Below, in pieces: positions 1-12,889 of a DNA stretch of 64,000 nt (its first letter is position 1; each line of letters begins with the position of its first letter). The DNA is from Undaria pinnatifida (Eukaryota; Sar; Phaeophyceae; Laminariales; Alariaceae): assembly GCA_012845835.1 (NCBI GenBank), contig JABAKD010000026.1, positions 1,492,046 to 1,556,045 of the forward strand, read 5' to 3'. Below the pieces are notes generated by a model. The model saw only the letters and a list, made by a program, of their open reading frames with translations. It searched no databases and was not told the origin of the DNA. Position numbers and translations under genes: made by a program.

Positions 1-429
1 AAAATGAAGGATCTGACTTCTTTAATTGCGCTTACCGCAAAACAGTTGTTTCCTGTGCGAAAACCACGGTCGTAGTGTGTCCTACTTACTAGCTCGTGTC
101 AGCACCGCCGTTGGGAAGAACTTTTGATCTCGGCTGCAGCGCTTCTTAGCTGTAAATTCGAGCACGACTGCTTATAGGTATGTTCAGCAGGTGCACCGAG
201 GGTACGCGCTGACGGCGGAGGAGAAAAACGTCAAGCTGACTTCTACTCATAGTGACTGATTACGTGCCGCGACGGGGCCGCCTCTCACCCCTTCGTCGGA
301 CTGGGATACTGAGTTTCGTCGCAAGGATAATAAATCTTGGGTTCTTACTGCACGCGATAGATGCCACAGTAAAAGCGACCATGTCAGCCGAGGCCAGCTG
401 TTTTTCTGGACGAAGCACGTATTGATACC
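1..429. other. no recognisable gene
   Basis: Short open frames on both strands show no family signal, no splice-consistent exon chain and no repeat I could match elsewhere in the window. Confidence 0.5.
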
Positions 430-511
430 CGCGTGGTATCATAGAATGCCCACGTAGTATCATAGAACGCCCAGGTGGTATCATAGAGTGCCCACGTGGT
501 AGCAGAGAATG
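430..511. repeat. 21-bp tandem repeat, four copies
   Basis: Four consecutive units of about 21 bp share the core gtatcatagaatgccc, beginning near 436, 457, 478 and 499. The last copy is the most divergent. No coding role is visible. Confidence 0.75.
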
Positions 512-1690
512 CTACCGCGTGACCAGTTAATTGCACGGATTCGAAGTTTCGCGAGTCCGAGTCCTTTAGTGCGGTACGTACCTATATATTGTCGGAGGCA
601 AGCTGCTTGGGTTTTTTGTTGGGCATTTTGCAGTCGTAAAAGTAAACGTTGGTGTCCAAATGTAAGGAGAGCAGGTTGTGGCCTCTTTAAGACCGACCAC
701 GAAGAATCGATTGGCAATGTCGAGTCAACCATTGTCGAACCGACGTCTCAGTGTTGAGAGAGAGCGTCTAACATACGAGTGATCGAAGCCACTTCTTAAT
801 CCCGTGAACTGAAAATGCTGGGGATGGCCCTAAGAAGCAGAGTTGTGTGGTGGTCGGGGCGGCGGCATTGTACTCGTGTGGGTTTATGGCAAGAACACGC
901 TATCCCAGCCAAACGCGTCACCTTGTCCAAAACGAAAAGAAGGCATTACGAAATGTTGAGCACTGGAGTCATCCCACAGTATGGGGTTGCACTTTTAGGC
1001 CAGGCGTTCTGACCGGTTGAGCTCAGATGTGGGTTTTCAACGCTTATTAGAAGTGTGATTGTTTTCCGAGTATTCCATGGTATATGAATAAGGGCTAGCG
1101 CATAGAAGTGTTGGCCAGACTGCGCGAACGAATGTCTTCGAAGCCATGTTTCGAGTGAAATATTGAGCTCATTTTAGGAGCCCAGAAACTTCTTAGAATC
1201 TGCTGCACCCCAAGCACGGGATAACTCACTGGAAATGCCATATTGTAAGTGCTATAGCTGGACGATTGTTAGGCAGTTATGGTATTGCCGTCACGCCGCT
1301 GCTTTTGTGCCCGAAGTACAACCCCGTTGCCTCGGACGGCGGCTTCCATATTAATTCGTTGCGGTGTTACCGTTTGGGTTGCTTTTGTCTGACCAGCCGC
1401 GGCTGCTCGCAATCAACTTTGTCCGGAGTACCTCGTCGCCGGCTCTCACAGGTCATTGCCTCGGTAAAATGCTGCCCCTTCCTGACGTTTTCTTTGGGGA
1501 GGAACACTTCGTCGCTTCCAGAGGAGACAAGTCCTTGCCCCCGTTGGAACTGCGGACCTCGAACCCATGATATTCGTGGAGTCTCCCGGCCGATTCGGAC
1601 TCACTCCTTGCTGCTACAGCCACAGAGTCGTCCTCGCCTGTCGTTCCCGAGCATTCGAATTCCGACCAGAGCGATTCGTTCCTGCCTGTT
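512..1690. other. no intact gene; probably degenerate element flank
   Basis: Several short open frames occur but none matches a family I know. The 3' part from about 1,270 may be the decayed upstream end of the gypsy relic that follows, because the reading frame becomes pol-like only at about 1,730. Confidence 0.4.
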
Positions 1691-1699
1691 TGGGCACGA

Positions 1700-3870
1700 C
1701 GCCCTCCGTGCAACCCGTCGCCTATGTCGTTCGCGCTACGCTCCACTAGGAGCGACACTTTACTCTGCTCGATTGGAAGCTGGCAGCTTTGTCTGGGCCT
1801 TCAATCGTAATTGATGCTACCCTTGGAACACGAAGTCCCGCGCCTGTTTGGACCTCAGGGCGATGGAAAGTATTGTAAAAATAGGGGACCTTAAAGCCCA
1901 AGGCCATTGTCGAGTACCTCTCCGCGCTTGACTTCACCCTCAGGCACCGAACGGGCAGCCGTAACGGGAATGCCGATATTCTGTCTCGCCTGCCACAATC
2001 TGCCACTAAGCACGGCCACAGTGGGTCTAACCGACTCACCCCTGTGGACGCGGGGGTTACACAATCCATCCGGGTCTGAGCCTTGCGTGCTCCTTCTTCG
2101 GTAGTTGTCGGCATCGGCTTGGGTGGCTGGCGCCCCGATCCGATAGTGTCATTTTAGGAAACATCCCTCTCAACTCTTCCGATTCTAAATTTTTTTTAAT
2201 AGACGGGAAGCTCTTCGCTCGTGTTTCTACTTTCGTCACTACCGATGGTCGGTGTGCCTGGCGCGCAACCTTTTTCCCAACACAGACAACGCCTTCGCTC
2301 CGACTTTTGCCGTGCCCTTCGTGGACCGAACAGGTTCCGCAGATGAATCCACTGCCCTAAGTCGCGCTGCTCAGTAAACTCGTGCACCAGCAAGCCTTAC
2401 GCAGGGTGCCGACTCCCCTGTGATCGTTGACCCACCCACACCCGCTCCTTTGCCCCCAGGGCGCTGGCCCTCTGACCCCCCCCCGCCGCCTTCGATTACT
2501 GGTACATCGACGTTTTCGGGACACTTTTCCACTTGAACGCGCCCACGAACATCTGCCGCTGGAGGCGTTGTACATCCTGATTTTGACTATGGTTTCGGGC
2601 CCGGCGGGGTTTCTCGTGCATTCGTTCGATAAGCCAGTACCCCTCCGCATGTTCCGCGCCCGTGGCCACCTTTGGTCGTCGCTGCGGATCCACCGCGTGG
2701 TCCAACGCCTGTCGCGACGGCACCCGATCCATCCGACCGCAACCGTGGCGAGCCTCCAAGAGCCCTACTTTTCGTACTCCCGTCTTCCTTCAGCTCCCCC
2801 TTCGCCGCTACGGCCGACGTGAACGCCGTCGGCAATGCTGCTGGAACGTATGTCGGCAATTTTACTACACACTGTTCGCACGCCGACTGGGAACGAGACT
2901 ATGCCACCATCAGATGGCTGATTCTGCGATAGCCCCCCCCAAAACCCAGCGAGTTTCTGTAAAGAACGTTTGATGGCTATTCGACACGAGGAAGGGTGAT
3001 ATACAAAATACAATCTTCATGTATTTTTTTGTTTGCAAATGAATGTCGAATGATGGCGTCGGGGGGGCAAGGAGCGCCGTATTTCAGGAGATACGGTGGG
3101 GCGTTGGTTTCTAAACCGGCGATTTCGTTAAAGAAGTGATGGGGGGGCTACCGTAGAACGACTCAGATACACCACTCTCGGAGGGAAGTTGGTCCTGCCC
3201 GCCGATTTGTTATGCGCGCTTCCCCCTCCGTTTCGGAGATTCGGGAGCTTGCTCGCATGGCTCGCCTCTTTAATACTGACGACGGCATCGTTCTCCTCGG
3301 CCTCAGAACAACCACGCCTCCTCCTTTTCGCTCACAAAGATCAGCGGGACGCGCGGCATATGTTTCGACGGTGAACCTGCTGGCATTTACTTGCAGCTGC
3401 TCATGTACTCGCAGCTCTTGCAGGCTTGCACATTGACCTTTTCCTACTTTTCTGACACCCCACGTACACTTCACATGCCCGAACGGCCTTATTGGTGGGC
3501 GAGGAGAAGCAATAACACTCGATGGGGAATTTTGAGCTGTCTAAAGCACAACGCAAGGAAATCGTCGCGGTTGGCGGTTTGCTGGCCCATCACATCGATG
3601 CCCCTGCCTTTGGGGCCGCGTGCAGTGATCAGCGTCGGCTGTATTAGCCCGCTACCGGTCATGCCCTGGGGTAACACCTATATCTTGTTCTTTATCAATC
3701 GCTTCAGTAATCGGGTGGACATGCCCACGGTCACTGCTGCCGAATACACGGCCGACGGCACCGCCAACGTCCTTATGAACCGGTACATTCTTCTTTGGTG
3801 ATGCCCATGCAGAACACTCGCGGACAACGTTCTCTAGTGCAAGAGGCTTTTACACGCTCCTTGCAGTTCG
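1700..3870 (+). mobile_element. decayed Ty3/gypsy retrotransposon, RNase H and integrase remnants
   Basis: Pol remnants are readable only across frameshifts and stops. At about 1,770-2,080 there is an RNase H tail: LEAGSFVWAF, then after a stop and a frame change VEYLSALDFTLRHRTG and GNADILSRLP, the standard gypsy end. At about 3,480-3,850 the integrase follows: a CLKHNARKSS zinc-finger remnant, then PLPLGPRAVISVGCISPLP, GNTYILFFINRFS and TANVLMNRYILLWG. The conserved aspartate of the core is missing (VGCIS where VDYSG is expected). About 1.3 kb between the two parts is unreadable. No LTR pair or target duplication was found. It is the same family as the relic at 11.1-12.2 kb, in the opposite orientation. 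Confidence 0.75.
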
Positions 3871-4461
3871 CACAATCGCTACTACTAGCTCGTATGACCC
3901 AAACGGCAACGGTGGTGTGTCGTGTGTCAATCACACGATGGCCTGCTGTGTGTACCATCCGTTTACAGTTGTAAATAACTGCCATTGACCCACGCATACA
4001 ACATGAATGGTGGGAGGGCCAAAGTCGGATGTGTCACAGACACAAGGTTCCTCAGCGGGATATGTTTGGCTTGAAGTCCCGGGGGTGTCGCAAGTACAAA
4101 AGGGAAAACATCGGCGTTCCTACGCAGATGACCTTTGGTAACAACACAGAAAATGTGTTGAAAATTAAACAAAAAAATACCTAGCCACCGCGGACTTTGT
4201 CTCGCAAGTATCATCGACCAGCCCAAACGAATTTATAGTTTAATACAAGGGGGCTTCGATGGCGGCCTGAACGGCCGCCGGTCGCAGACTGGCGTGATGC
4301 CCAATATATCAGAAGCAACTACAAATGTGGTGACAAATGGAGGTCAAACTTAACGCGAACAGTTAAGAGTGCTCTCCATAGGTGGCGAGTTTGTGTTTGT
4401 TATGAAGACCGTCAGAAATCGTAGATCACCATCTAAAAAACTTCACATTCCGTAGTACGCG
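3871..4461. repeat. intergenic; dispersed repeat copy in reverse orientation
   Basis: No gene. Around 4,045-4,140 lies one copy of a dispersed repeat, ggcttgaagtcccgggggtg followed by cgcaagtacaaaagggaaaa, which recurs near 7,085, 48,300 and 58,250. Its B-box-like core suggests a tRNA-derived SINE. Confidence 0.5.
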
Positions 4462-4540
4462 CGATCGAGGTATCACACACAGCTTGCAAAGGCGACTTTC
4501 GGGAAGTAAAGGACGCTCACAGCTGATGTTTCCCACGACC
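4462..4540 (+). repeat. divergent copy of the cagcttgcaaag dispersed repeat
   Basis: Shares cgatcgaggtatcacacaca and gcttgcaaag with the copy at 15,805-15,880 and ends in ctcacagctgatgt. The short reading frame kept in other copies is broken here. Confidence 0.55.
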
Positions 4541-4685
4541 TCGGCTGCCTTGAATCTTTAAGGAAAACTTCGTAGTTGAAATATGCGAGAGAATGGGAAA
4601 GTGCTGCGGTTGTTGTAGTGAGAAGCAGTGTGCTGGCGGTGGTTGGGGCTGCTGATGGGCGACAACATCGCAAAAAAAGCGCCGC

Positions 4686-5033
4686 TATGTCCTGCACCGC
4701 GAAGCACAGCGGCACAGCTGACGTTTGTTCACCAACAGGCACACATATTGAGGTGTGAAAGGACACACGATACGTACGCGTCAATCACCGCATTAAGAAC
4801 AACCTGGGCACCTGGCACGCACCACGCAAACAGCAACAAAACACAACCCCGCATAAAAAAACGACTTTTTTCCCGCATAAAAAAGCGATTGTTTTCTGTT
4901 GAAACCCTATTTTACTCATTGACTGGATTGTCGATCGACTGATGCGGAGTGAAACACAGCAGCACCGGAGTTGTGTGAAAAGGGACGTTGAGCTTGCACC
5001 CATGCAGATGCTCAGCAGGATCTCAGGCCACGG
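4686..5033 (+). repeat. direct repeat A, copy 1
   Basis: Matches 6,300-6,628 through several long blocks, including gcgaagcacagc, gctgacgtttgtt, aaaggacacac, acacaaccccgcat, tcgatcgactgatgc and gggacgttgagcttgcaccc. It ends exactly where the foldback element begins. Copy 2 continues uninterrupted into repeat B. Confidence 0.8.
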
Positions 5034-6088
5034 ATGCACATTATTCGACTTTTGTGGCGGAGGTCCGCGGCAGTGACGGCGGAACCTCCGTGAACTTTCC
5101 ATGGGTGTTGCCACGGGCTACCGTGGGAATCGACAGGTTTCCACGACAAGTGCCACAGCTCATGGTCACGTACACGGCAAATGCCACGGTTTTGGCCACC
5201 GCACGTGCCGCAGTTCTGTCCGTTGCACACTCCGTCGTACCAACCATGGCAACTAACGGATTTCCGCGGCAATTTTCACGGCAGTTTCCGCGGAAACTGC
5301 CGTGGCTATATTCATGGTCATCCGCGACCATTGCCACGGCAACGCTGCAATCACCACGGACGTCCGCGGAAGCCCGCGGCAATTGCCACGGCAGTTTTTG
5401 CGGACGTCCAATCGCAGCAATTTCCACGGCCATCCGCGGCCGCCCGCGGCCATTGCCACGGTATTCCTCCGATAGTGATACGAATTATTTGTAATTTCCA
5501 ACCATTTTGCCCCAGTGACGTTATTAGGGTCACCTCGACCGGTATTTCGTATGGGTTGGGGTTAAGGTTAGTTCCATGGTTTTGATACACACAATAATGT
5601 AAGACACCCGGTGTTCGCGGGCGTGACCGTGGGTCTTGCCGTTGGTGTTTCCGTAGACCTATCCGTGGATGTCCGCGGATGTTTCCGTGAACAGTCCGTG
5701 GGCCTTTCCGTGGGCGTGTCCGTGATTGTCCGTGGGAGGTGCTGTGGGTGCTTCTGTGGACGTTTCCGTGGGTGACCGCGGCTTTGCCGTGGATGCTGCC
5801 TCGGAGATTGCCGGGGAGATTGCCGTGAACCTTGCCGTGGAGATTGCCTTGGAAATTACCATGGATAGTGCCATGAGCCTCCACGGTGTTTCACTACTTG
5901 CCGCGGCATTCCGTGGAAGCCCGTGAAATGTCCGTGGAAGCCCGTGGAAGGTCCGCGGTAGCCCGTGGAGTGTCTGCGGTTACCCGCTGAACGCCGTGGA
6001 CATGGCCGTGGAACGCCGTGGAGGTCCGTGGACACTGCCGCGGTCCTCCACCAAAAAGAGCTCCACCAAAAAGACAAATAATGTACAT
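5034..6088. mobile_element. foldback-type transposable element with long inverted ends
   Basis: The left end (atgcacattattcgac, then ttttgtggcggaggtccgcg and gcagtg) and the reverse complement of the right end (atgtacattatttgtc, then ttttggtggaggaccgcggc) match for at least 40 bp. The arms extend inward as dense CCACGG/CCGCGG words on the left and CCGTGG/CCGCGG words on the right, around a spacer near 5,480-5,620. No transposase frame is present, so it is non-autonomous. It interrupts a repeat whose uninterrupted copy lies at 6,300-6,800. Confidence 0.75.
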
Positions 6089-6265
6089 TCCTCTCTCGGG
6101 CGATATGCACCATGTTTCAGCACCCCTGTTGGCATTAGCCGCTGTAATGGGCCATGCCCCGAGCGCTCGTTACAGTTGTCATGGAATGCAGTCCATACGC
6201 CTCGTCCAAACAAAGGACCCTCACCGAGGTCTCTAATGTTTTCATGCATATAATAATGTACCCTC
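6089..6265 (+). repeat. repeat B, copy 1
   Basis: Shares gggccatgc, gaccctcaccgaggtctc and nearby words with 6,630-6,800. Together with repeat A it reconstitutes the site interrupted by the foldback element. Confidence 0.7.
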
Positions 6266-6299
6266 GGATGTATGTGTGTATAAGCGAAACATAGCGCCC

Positions 6300-6800
6300 G
6301 CCACGTCCCGCGCCGCGAAGCACAGCGCAGCACAGCTGACGTTTGTTTTACTAACAGTCACACGTTTTGAGGCTTGAAAGGACACACCATACGTACGCGT
6401 GAATCACTCCATTTAGGACCACCTGCACGCATCACGCGAACAGCCACAAACAGCAATAAAACACAACCCCGCATGCAAAAAAGATTATTTATGTGGAAAC
6501 CTCATTATTCTCGATTGGCCGCTGGATTGTCGATTGTCGATCGACTGATGCCTGGAATACAGCAGAGCAGTTGTTGTGAAAAGGGACGTTGAGCTTGCAC
6601 CCATGCAGGTGCCTAGCAGGATCTTCGGCGCCATGTACCATGCCTCACACATTCCCGTTCGTATTACCCGCTGTAGTGGCCCATGCTTTGAGCCCTCGTC
6701 CGAATTGTCGCGGGTTGCAGGGTATACGCCTTGTCGAAAAATATAAAAGAGACCCTCACCGAGGTCTCCCATGCTTGCTGACACACATATATAGCATGAC
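6300..6800 (+). repeat. repeat A plus B, copy 2, uninterrupted
   Basis: Second copy of repeats A and B, here contiguous at about 6,628. It acts as a natural empty site for the foldback element at 5,034-6,088. Confidence 0.75.
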
Positions 6801-7821
6801 ATCACTACATACGTCATCGCCACGAAACATGGACGGCGTGTTTGTGCCGAGCGGGCAACGCATGTCGCAAATCTCGACCTTGCCGTCGCCCGCACAGATC
6901 CCCACGAGTTCGACTCCGGCAGGGCGACCGGCCCTCCAGGGGGACCGGAGGTCGGAGAGCACGCATCCGAAGAAATTGCGACAAAATACAGTTCCTGCGA
7001 CGAGCGGTGTGGGTCAAAACGCTGAGCGCAGAGCTAAGAAAAGATATTCATAGGTGTATCTATACAAGGTTCGCCTGCGAGATGTGGCTAGCTTGAAATC
7101 CCGGCGGTGTCGCGGGTTGGAATGGGTGAACACAGGCGTTCGTGTGGCATAAGCAATAACGAAGAATAACGTAAAACTCTTAAAAGCTATAAAAATATAT
7201 ACGATAATGCGCGAACAGCCCCGTGGGAGCGGAGGCAATTGAATTTTTTTTCGCTTAAGACCGTATTTCACTCGAAATCTATTCGGCGCCCTCGAGATCG
7301 CTTCGCAAGCTCTTCTCGTGTGAGTCGCGTTCCTCAGCCTCCACCCCGCCTACATTCCCCGCGCGCGCACGCTCGGGTCGCGCGGCAGCTTCGTATTTTT
7401 CGCCACGCGCCAAGAGTCTTTCTTTTGGCGCCCCCCGCCCTTGTCATTTAGACGTCCCGACTACTACCATCATTCTTCCCGAACCGCTTGCTCGGCACGA
7501 AGTGCTTTCGCGGTACCAAAACTGAGCCCACCTCGACTATTGGTGCACTTCCGATACTTAAGGCTAAAACGAGGTTGCAAATTGAGCTTCAACACTTTTC
7601 AACACTTCCTTTGTCCTGCAACACTTGGCTTTGCCTTGATTCTTAACGCGCGCACCTACGTGTCGGATTTTATCGAAACATGAGCGAGCGCCATACCAGT
7701 CCATCTCACGTCTCTCCTTATTATCCTGAGAACTGGAACTATCCAGAGAACATCAAAAACGAGCGACTGATTGCTATTTTTCTGAGGCCAACCGAGAAAG
7801 CGAGCTGAATTTCAACGCTCA
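6801..7821. other. no recognisable gene; one SINE-like repeat copy
   Basis: Open frames at 6,840-7,050 are proline- and arginine-rich with no family match. Around 7,080-7,130 lies a reverse copy of the cgacacccccgggatttgaa dispersed repeat, here as gcttgaaatcccggcggtgt. Confidence 0.4.
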
Positions 7822-7990
7822 GCATTTTTCCTTCTTTCGGCAACACATGGCATTGCCCTGCTTGTATTATACGTACGTGTTGTTATGTGTCAGATATAAA
7901 AGCATTTTTCCTTCTTCCGGCAACACATGGCATTGATTGCCCTGCTTGTATCATACGTACGTGTTGTTATGTGTCAGATATAAAAAAAAA
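7822..7990. repeat. 80-bp tandem duplication
   Basis: Two adjacent units share gcatttttccttctt, cggcaacacatggcatt and tacgtacgtgttgttatgtg. The second carries a small insertion (gatt) and ends in a poly-A run. Confidence 0.85.
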
Positions 7991-8439
7991 AACACGAGCG
8001 AGCGACATCCCATTGTCGTACGTAATAAGGACGGTACCAAATAAATATTATGTTCATTTTCCTATCCGAAAAATGGGTGCGGCGGATGCCGGTACCCATG
8101 CAGAGCCCTCTTCTTGTTGTTTTCTTAATAACGAGGCGCGCGAAGCGCGCAGCGTTGAGCCTTTTTTTCTTGGTTTTCCAAGGAAAAAAATGCCTCTTCA
8201 TATCGGATCGCATACGAGGGTAGGGTGCCTCGAATTACTTATTCTCTCTATTTGTGTATGTTTGTTTTATCAAGTTTTTCGGCCACGTTGGCCCACCGCA
8301 CACGGCGGACACGGCACCAACGCCAGTTCCGACGGGTCCTGTGCACGCACAAATGACAGTCAACTCTTCTCGCCGTGCTGGTTTCGCTGTAAGTCGTTGA
8401 GAGTTCGTCGAGATAGGTGCGGCGACGTAAGATTTCACA

Positions 8440-8610
8440 GGCACCAACTACTGGGTGTGCGGTATTTTGTGATTTGACAGGCATTGCTGCGCTACGTTAT
8501 ATACGAGTACAGTATGGATTTTGCTGAAGCATGCCGCTGTACGAGTATATCTATTTTCAGAAAGTTGATCGACGAGACACACGCACAGCGACGCTGTGTT
8601 AAGGTGTCGC
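8440..8610 (+). repeat. dispersed direct repeat, copy 1
   Basis: ctactgggtgtgcgg, tttgatttgacaggcattgc-type sequence, acgttatatacga and gttgatcgacgagacacacg recur at 14,195-14,435. Parts were probably one element before divergence. Confidence 0.75.
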
Positions 8611-9970
8611 CTTGGGGAATCCTTGTCGATATGATCCTCAAAAGGGACAGGTCTGTCTATCGCAAGACCACAGCTGACAGCAGTATATATCTAGGTAGAT
8701 AGTAGATTATCTTATTGTCATCGAGCAAGGCTTGCTGATTTAGGTCAGGATACAAGAGTGATCGGGAGGGGGAGGAGAGGAGGGGGGGGGTGACTTGGCT
8801 CTGGCCAAGCTCCAAATACCGGCTCTCGTACTGGCAAGGTATCCAAAACTTCATGCCAAACGTAAATCCTGAGTGCAAGCTGCTGACTGCCTACGTCGAC
8901 CACTTCTACAAGGCAACGTGTGTGACTCACGGCATACTTGAAGTGGGAGTAAGGACTAACTCACAACACAACTAATGTTGCGGCGGATTGACATGACGTC
9001 ACGTATAATACGTATCGGAATGCTTCCTAGGTCTGTACAACTCCAGTCAGTCTAGAAAGCGTATCGCTCACGGTCTCAGTCCAAAAACACACAAAACCAA
9101 ACGAGGGAAAAAGGAACATGAACTTGATCTGGCACGAGCGTGAGTGACTGCGAATCGAGCTTGAGTACAGCGATCGTTACCGTAAGGTATTGTTGGAGGT
9201 TTCATCCGGAGATCTGTTATATAGCACTAGCGCTTGGAAGAGAACTGAAGACTGGTGCTTGCAGGCAGCTGTTATAACAAGCAGACGGGAGGAATCAGCC
9301 TGAAGGGATACACGGAGAGAGTGAACTGGAAGCGGTGAGAGACTAGGGACAAGGGATTAGAGACTTCGGTGCGTGTGTCTAAAATAGCTCTTATCCGTTC
9401 GTTACACTAATCACATCGAGTCCTAGTGTTCTCCTAAGAACCATCTTACTCTCTATGCGAAAGTGCAGCTACCTATTCTAAGCCAATCACCGCAGGGCGC
9501 GTAGCCTGAGGCAGGATGCTACCATTGTTATGTTTCCTACATCCTCCGCAGGTCCCGTGGTTCGTTATGCTATTGTGCGATATATGTGTACGTGCCGAAT
9601 CCTGGATCGCACGACAGTCTTCCTAGACACTCTATTGATTCCGAATCTCACGATTCCGATTCCGAATCGCATAACAAATGAAATAATGGAAATCAGACCT
9701 TAACTTATCAGCAGAGATAGACGGTTGGTCTATAGCTCATCCAGATAACGGATACCTAATGGAACACTATAACATTAGCCCACCCTGAATAGTCGTAGAT
9801 GCAGATCACATGGCGATATGGCAATGGCTGACTAAGACACCAGGAAATCGGAAAGTGGATCGAAGATACTGCCATTCAAAACAACAACAGCAAATGAGGC
9901 TATAGACCAACCCACACTTCGTGATTGAGGTTAAGATGCCTCTGGTAGGAGTTAATCCGTGGGCTCACTG
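8611..9970. other. no gene seen
   Basis: Frames are short, AT- and GC-neutral and stop-rich. No splice-consistent exons, repeats or motifs stood out. Confidence 0.45.
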
Positions 9971-9979
9971 TCACTAAAG

Positions 9980-10390
9980 CGCTGGGCAGAAAGTACTGGT
10001 GCAAGGGAGCGCAGAGGACAAAGGAAGGGGCTCCCGAAAACGTAGCACCCGAAATGGGAAAGAGAAAAACATGCACAGCAGGATACCAGCCAGCGGCTGA
10101 ATCTCTGTGCTTGGGATGCAATGGGCGTGGGTAATGGAGCACCGGAAAGGTAAAATCCGAACTAAAAACAGAACTGTGCACTGCAGTATACCAGCCATCG
10201 GCTGAATCGTTGTGCTTGGGACGCATGGGCGTGGGTAAAGGGACACCAGAAAAGGTAACACCCGAACTGAAAACAGACACGTGCACTGCAGGATACATCT
10301 AGCGACTGATTATTTGTGGTTGGGACGCATGTGCGTGGGTAAAAGGGACAACAGAAAGGGGGTACCCGAAGCGAGAGAACACGCGTAAGC
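9980..10390. repeat. 105-bp tandem repeat, about 3.5 copies
   Basis: The phrase ataccagcca/tacatctag recurs at about 10,084, 10,188 and 10,293, with shared gcgtgggtaa and acccgaa words. The unit is about 104-105 bp. Proline-rich frames on the - strand are a by-product. Confidence 0.8.
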
Positions 10391-10940
10391 AAAACAAATC
10401 AAGGATAGTGAAAGTCCATACCGAATAAGGGAAACGACAAAGTTACAGCAACCCTAAGGGCTCCATAACTGAAACAACGAAGTTGTAATACACGTTGAAG
10501 GTGTCATAACTCATTAGGAAGGCAAAAACACAAAACGAAACATAAAACACTGAGCTATGGTTGACGCTACTGTACCGACATACTAAGGGGGGATAGAGGG
10601 GGCTCCGCGGGGCCCGTCAGCATTGCGTAGGACACCGCGTGCCAGTTCCCCCGCCTGATGATGCTGAAGGCACCAGGACCCGTGGACGGCGCTCCGGGAA
10701 GTGGTGTGACGCATGCTACGATAGAGGTAGCACTTTTCGGCCTTTTGGTTTTTTGAGTGACGGAGCTGCTCATCCCAAAATCGTCGGAAATACGCCATTT
10801 TTTCGCATGGTTCTCGTTGAATACCTCGACCATGGGATTCTCTTCCGACAGCAGCTTTAATTCTCCAAATCAACTTTTTGGGGGCGGTCTTAAGCTCCCA
10901 AAATGAGGAACCTCAGAGGAAATGTGGTGCACCTCTAGTG
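10391..10940. other. no gene supported
   Basis: A 96-codon - strand frame at 10,583-10,873 has no family signal. Nothing else was seen. Confidence 0.4.
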
Positions 10941-10980
10941 TTAGGGTTAGGGTTACGGTTAGGGTTAGGATTAGGGTTAG
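10941..10980 (+). repeat. interstitial telomere-like TTAGGG tract
   Basis: Six hexamers plus a partial one, four of them perfect ttaggg and the others ttacgg and ttagga. It sits between degenerate retroelement sequences and so is internal, not a chromosome end. Confidence 0.85.
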
Positions 10981-11062
10981 ATGATGGCAGGAAGCCGATC
11001 TTGATCGGTCCCGGATCATCGAGGAAGCGGACGATATAGGAGCTGGCGGGAGAATTATCGTT

Positions 11063-12220
11063 CTAGGTGCGATGGGCTACTTTACTCAACCACCAAAAAC
11101 CGTCGCGGGCTTTGTGTACCAGATGTGTGCCCCCGCGGGGAGGGTCGCGGAGCTGAAGCGTTGAAGCCAGAGGTGGCGTGGGACGAGGCTGTACCCGGAA
11201 GCGAGAAAAAAATCGCCCCGGGTCCGCGCTAGTTCGCGGTGAGGAGACCCGATACGCATCTGTCGGTATAAGCGGTTGGAATGGCGGTGTTGTGAAGGAG
11301 TGCCAGACCAATAGCGGAGGATGTGAAGCTGGTGGTGTTATAAGTTTTGTTTGTGTTCCCATGGTGGCCTGAGATGTCCGGTGGCTGCGCTGACGGAGTT
11401 GTTGTACGCGCTCTCGGCGTGTGGGACTTGAATATCCTAGTCCGTTTGTTGTTCGCCGCCCACCATGGCGAGCATGGGGGTTATGGTATGGTTGACGCGC
11501 TCGCCACCGCCGTTGGTGCACGGATGGTAGGAGCTGGTGGCAATCTCATTGATGCCGAGGCGGTCGTAGAGGGCGAGGGAAAGTTTGGCGCAACACCGGA
11601 GTCCGTTTGTCGAAGAGTAGGGTTACGGGATATCCCCAGAGAGGGATGCATCGGTCGACAAGGACGTCAGCCGTGCCGGAGGTGGTGAACTGAGCGTTCG
11701 TAGTGAGGTAAATGTCGGAGCGGCGGCTGAAACGGTCCGTAAAAAGGAGGATGCAGGCGTTGCACCGAAGCGTTAAGGGTAAGGGGCCAGAGTAGTCCAC
11801 GCTGATGAGGATGCCGGGGCCGTTAGGTGACGGCAAGGAAAGGTTAGGCCAGCGAACTGTGTGGCGTGAAGTCTTGCCCGCGTGGCACTTGAGGCAGTGG
11901 TGGAGCCACCAACGGTTGGAAATCTCCATGCCGATCCATCAGTAGAAACGCCTGAGCATGCTAAGTGTCCAAGAAACACCCAAATGGCAAGAGGTGGTGT
12001 GTGTAGGACCCATGGGCGCATCAACATTGGAACGTAGACGTGGGGGGGTGGGTCAAAGGGCGGGGGTGGTGGATCGCGGGTATGGCACGTTGGATCCGTG
12101 TGTGGTCGCTGTACGAGAAGAACGGTGCTGTCGTCGGTGGTGTGTAGATGGTCTTTTGTGGCGTGGGTTAGGACCTCCGCAAGAGATGGGAGACGGGTCG
12201 AGGGGATGTAGTCCAAGAGT
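11063..12220 (-). mobile_element. decayed Ty3/gypsy retrotransposon, integrase region
   Basis: Reading leftwards from about 11,929 to 11,560, one open frame carries an integrase: HHCLKCHAGKTSRHTVRWPN (zinc-finger end), LSLPSPNGPGILISVDYSGP (first catalytic Asp in VDYSG), CILLFTDRFSRRSDIYLTTN and TADVLVDRCIPLWG. The rest of pol is split over other frames. It aligns with the + strand relic at 3.5-3.85 kb (CWPITSMPLPLGPRAVISV, YILFFINRFSNRVDM, TANVLMNRYILLWG). Sequence from 11,063 to 11,520 probably represents the pol C-terminus. Confidence 0.75.
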
Positions 12221-12889
12221 TCGTCCGGTGGTGGCGAAGGTGAACCCAGGGACAGGAACCGAAGGGTGGCGAAACAGAGGGGCTCGGGGCGTTGCTCGCG
12301 CGCCCAGTCGGTGTAAGTTTAGTGCTCGACGCAAGAACGGAGATGGAGGTCATCAATGGACTCCACAATGGGTTGCGGTGTAGTCGAGGTGGTGCTTTCA
12401 GAGCAGGGGGGGGCGGCGAGGGAGGGGGCCTTAGATCGGTGGTCTGCGATAATGAGGGGGGGGGTCGGTTGCGGGGTGCTTGATGGAGTCGCGGTTGAAG
12501 GCGACGAGGTGCTGTGCGCAGCGCGGCGTTGTGTGCTAGCAGGTCGTTGGGCGGCCGACCTGGACCCAAGCGTGGGTGGGCGGCGCTGGGGAGATGGAGG
12601 TCTTGAAGCGGCGGTAGCGGGGAGCAGACGGATAAATCACCGTAGTCCGCAGGAGTACGGGGAGTTCCAGCTGCAGCTGCGGAGCTGCTCCGGGTCCGAG
12701 AAGACATCAGGCCTGACGAGGAGAGGTCGAAACCGAGACGCCCGAGGTGGACGATGGGGAGACGACGGGTGGCCTGCAAGCCAAACCAGGAGGAGCGCCA
12801 GTGAGCACGGCGGCTTGCTCGGAGCTGGAAGGCGATTCGGCGATGTGGTCGAAAGTAGAGATGTCGCCGACAGAAACGCTGGAAGGCGA
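12221..12889. other. GC-rich degenerate sequence, probably the same retroelement
   Basis: Long open frames on both strands are proline/serine- or glycine/arginine-rich, as expected from base composition. No reverse transcriptase motif (such as YxDD) was readable. Confidence 0.4.
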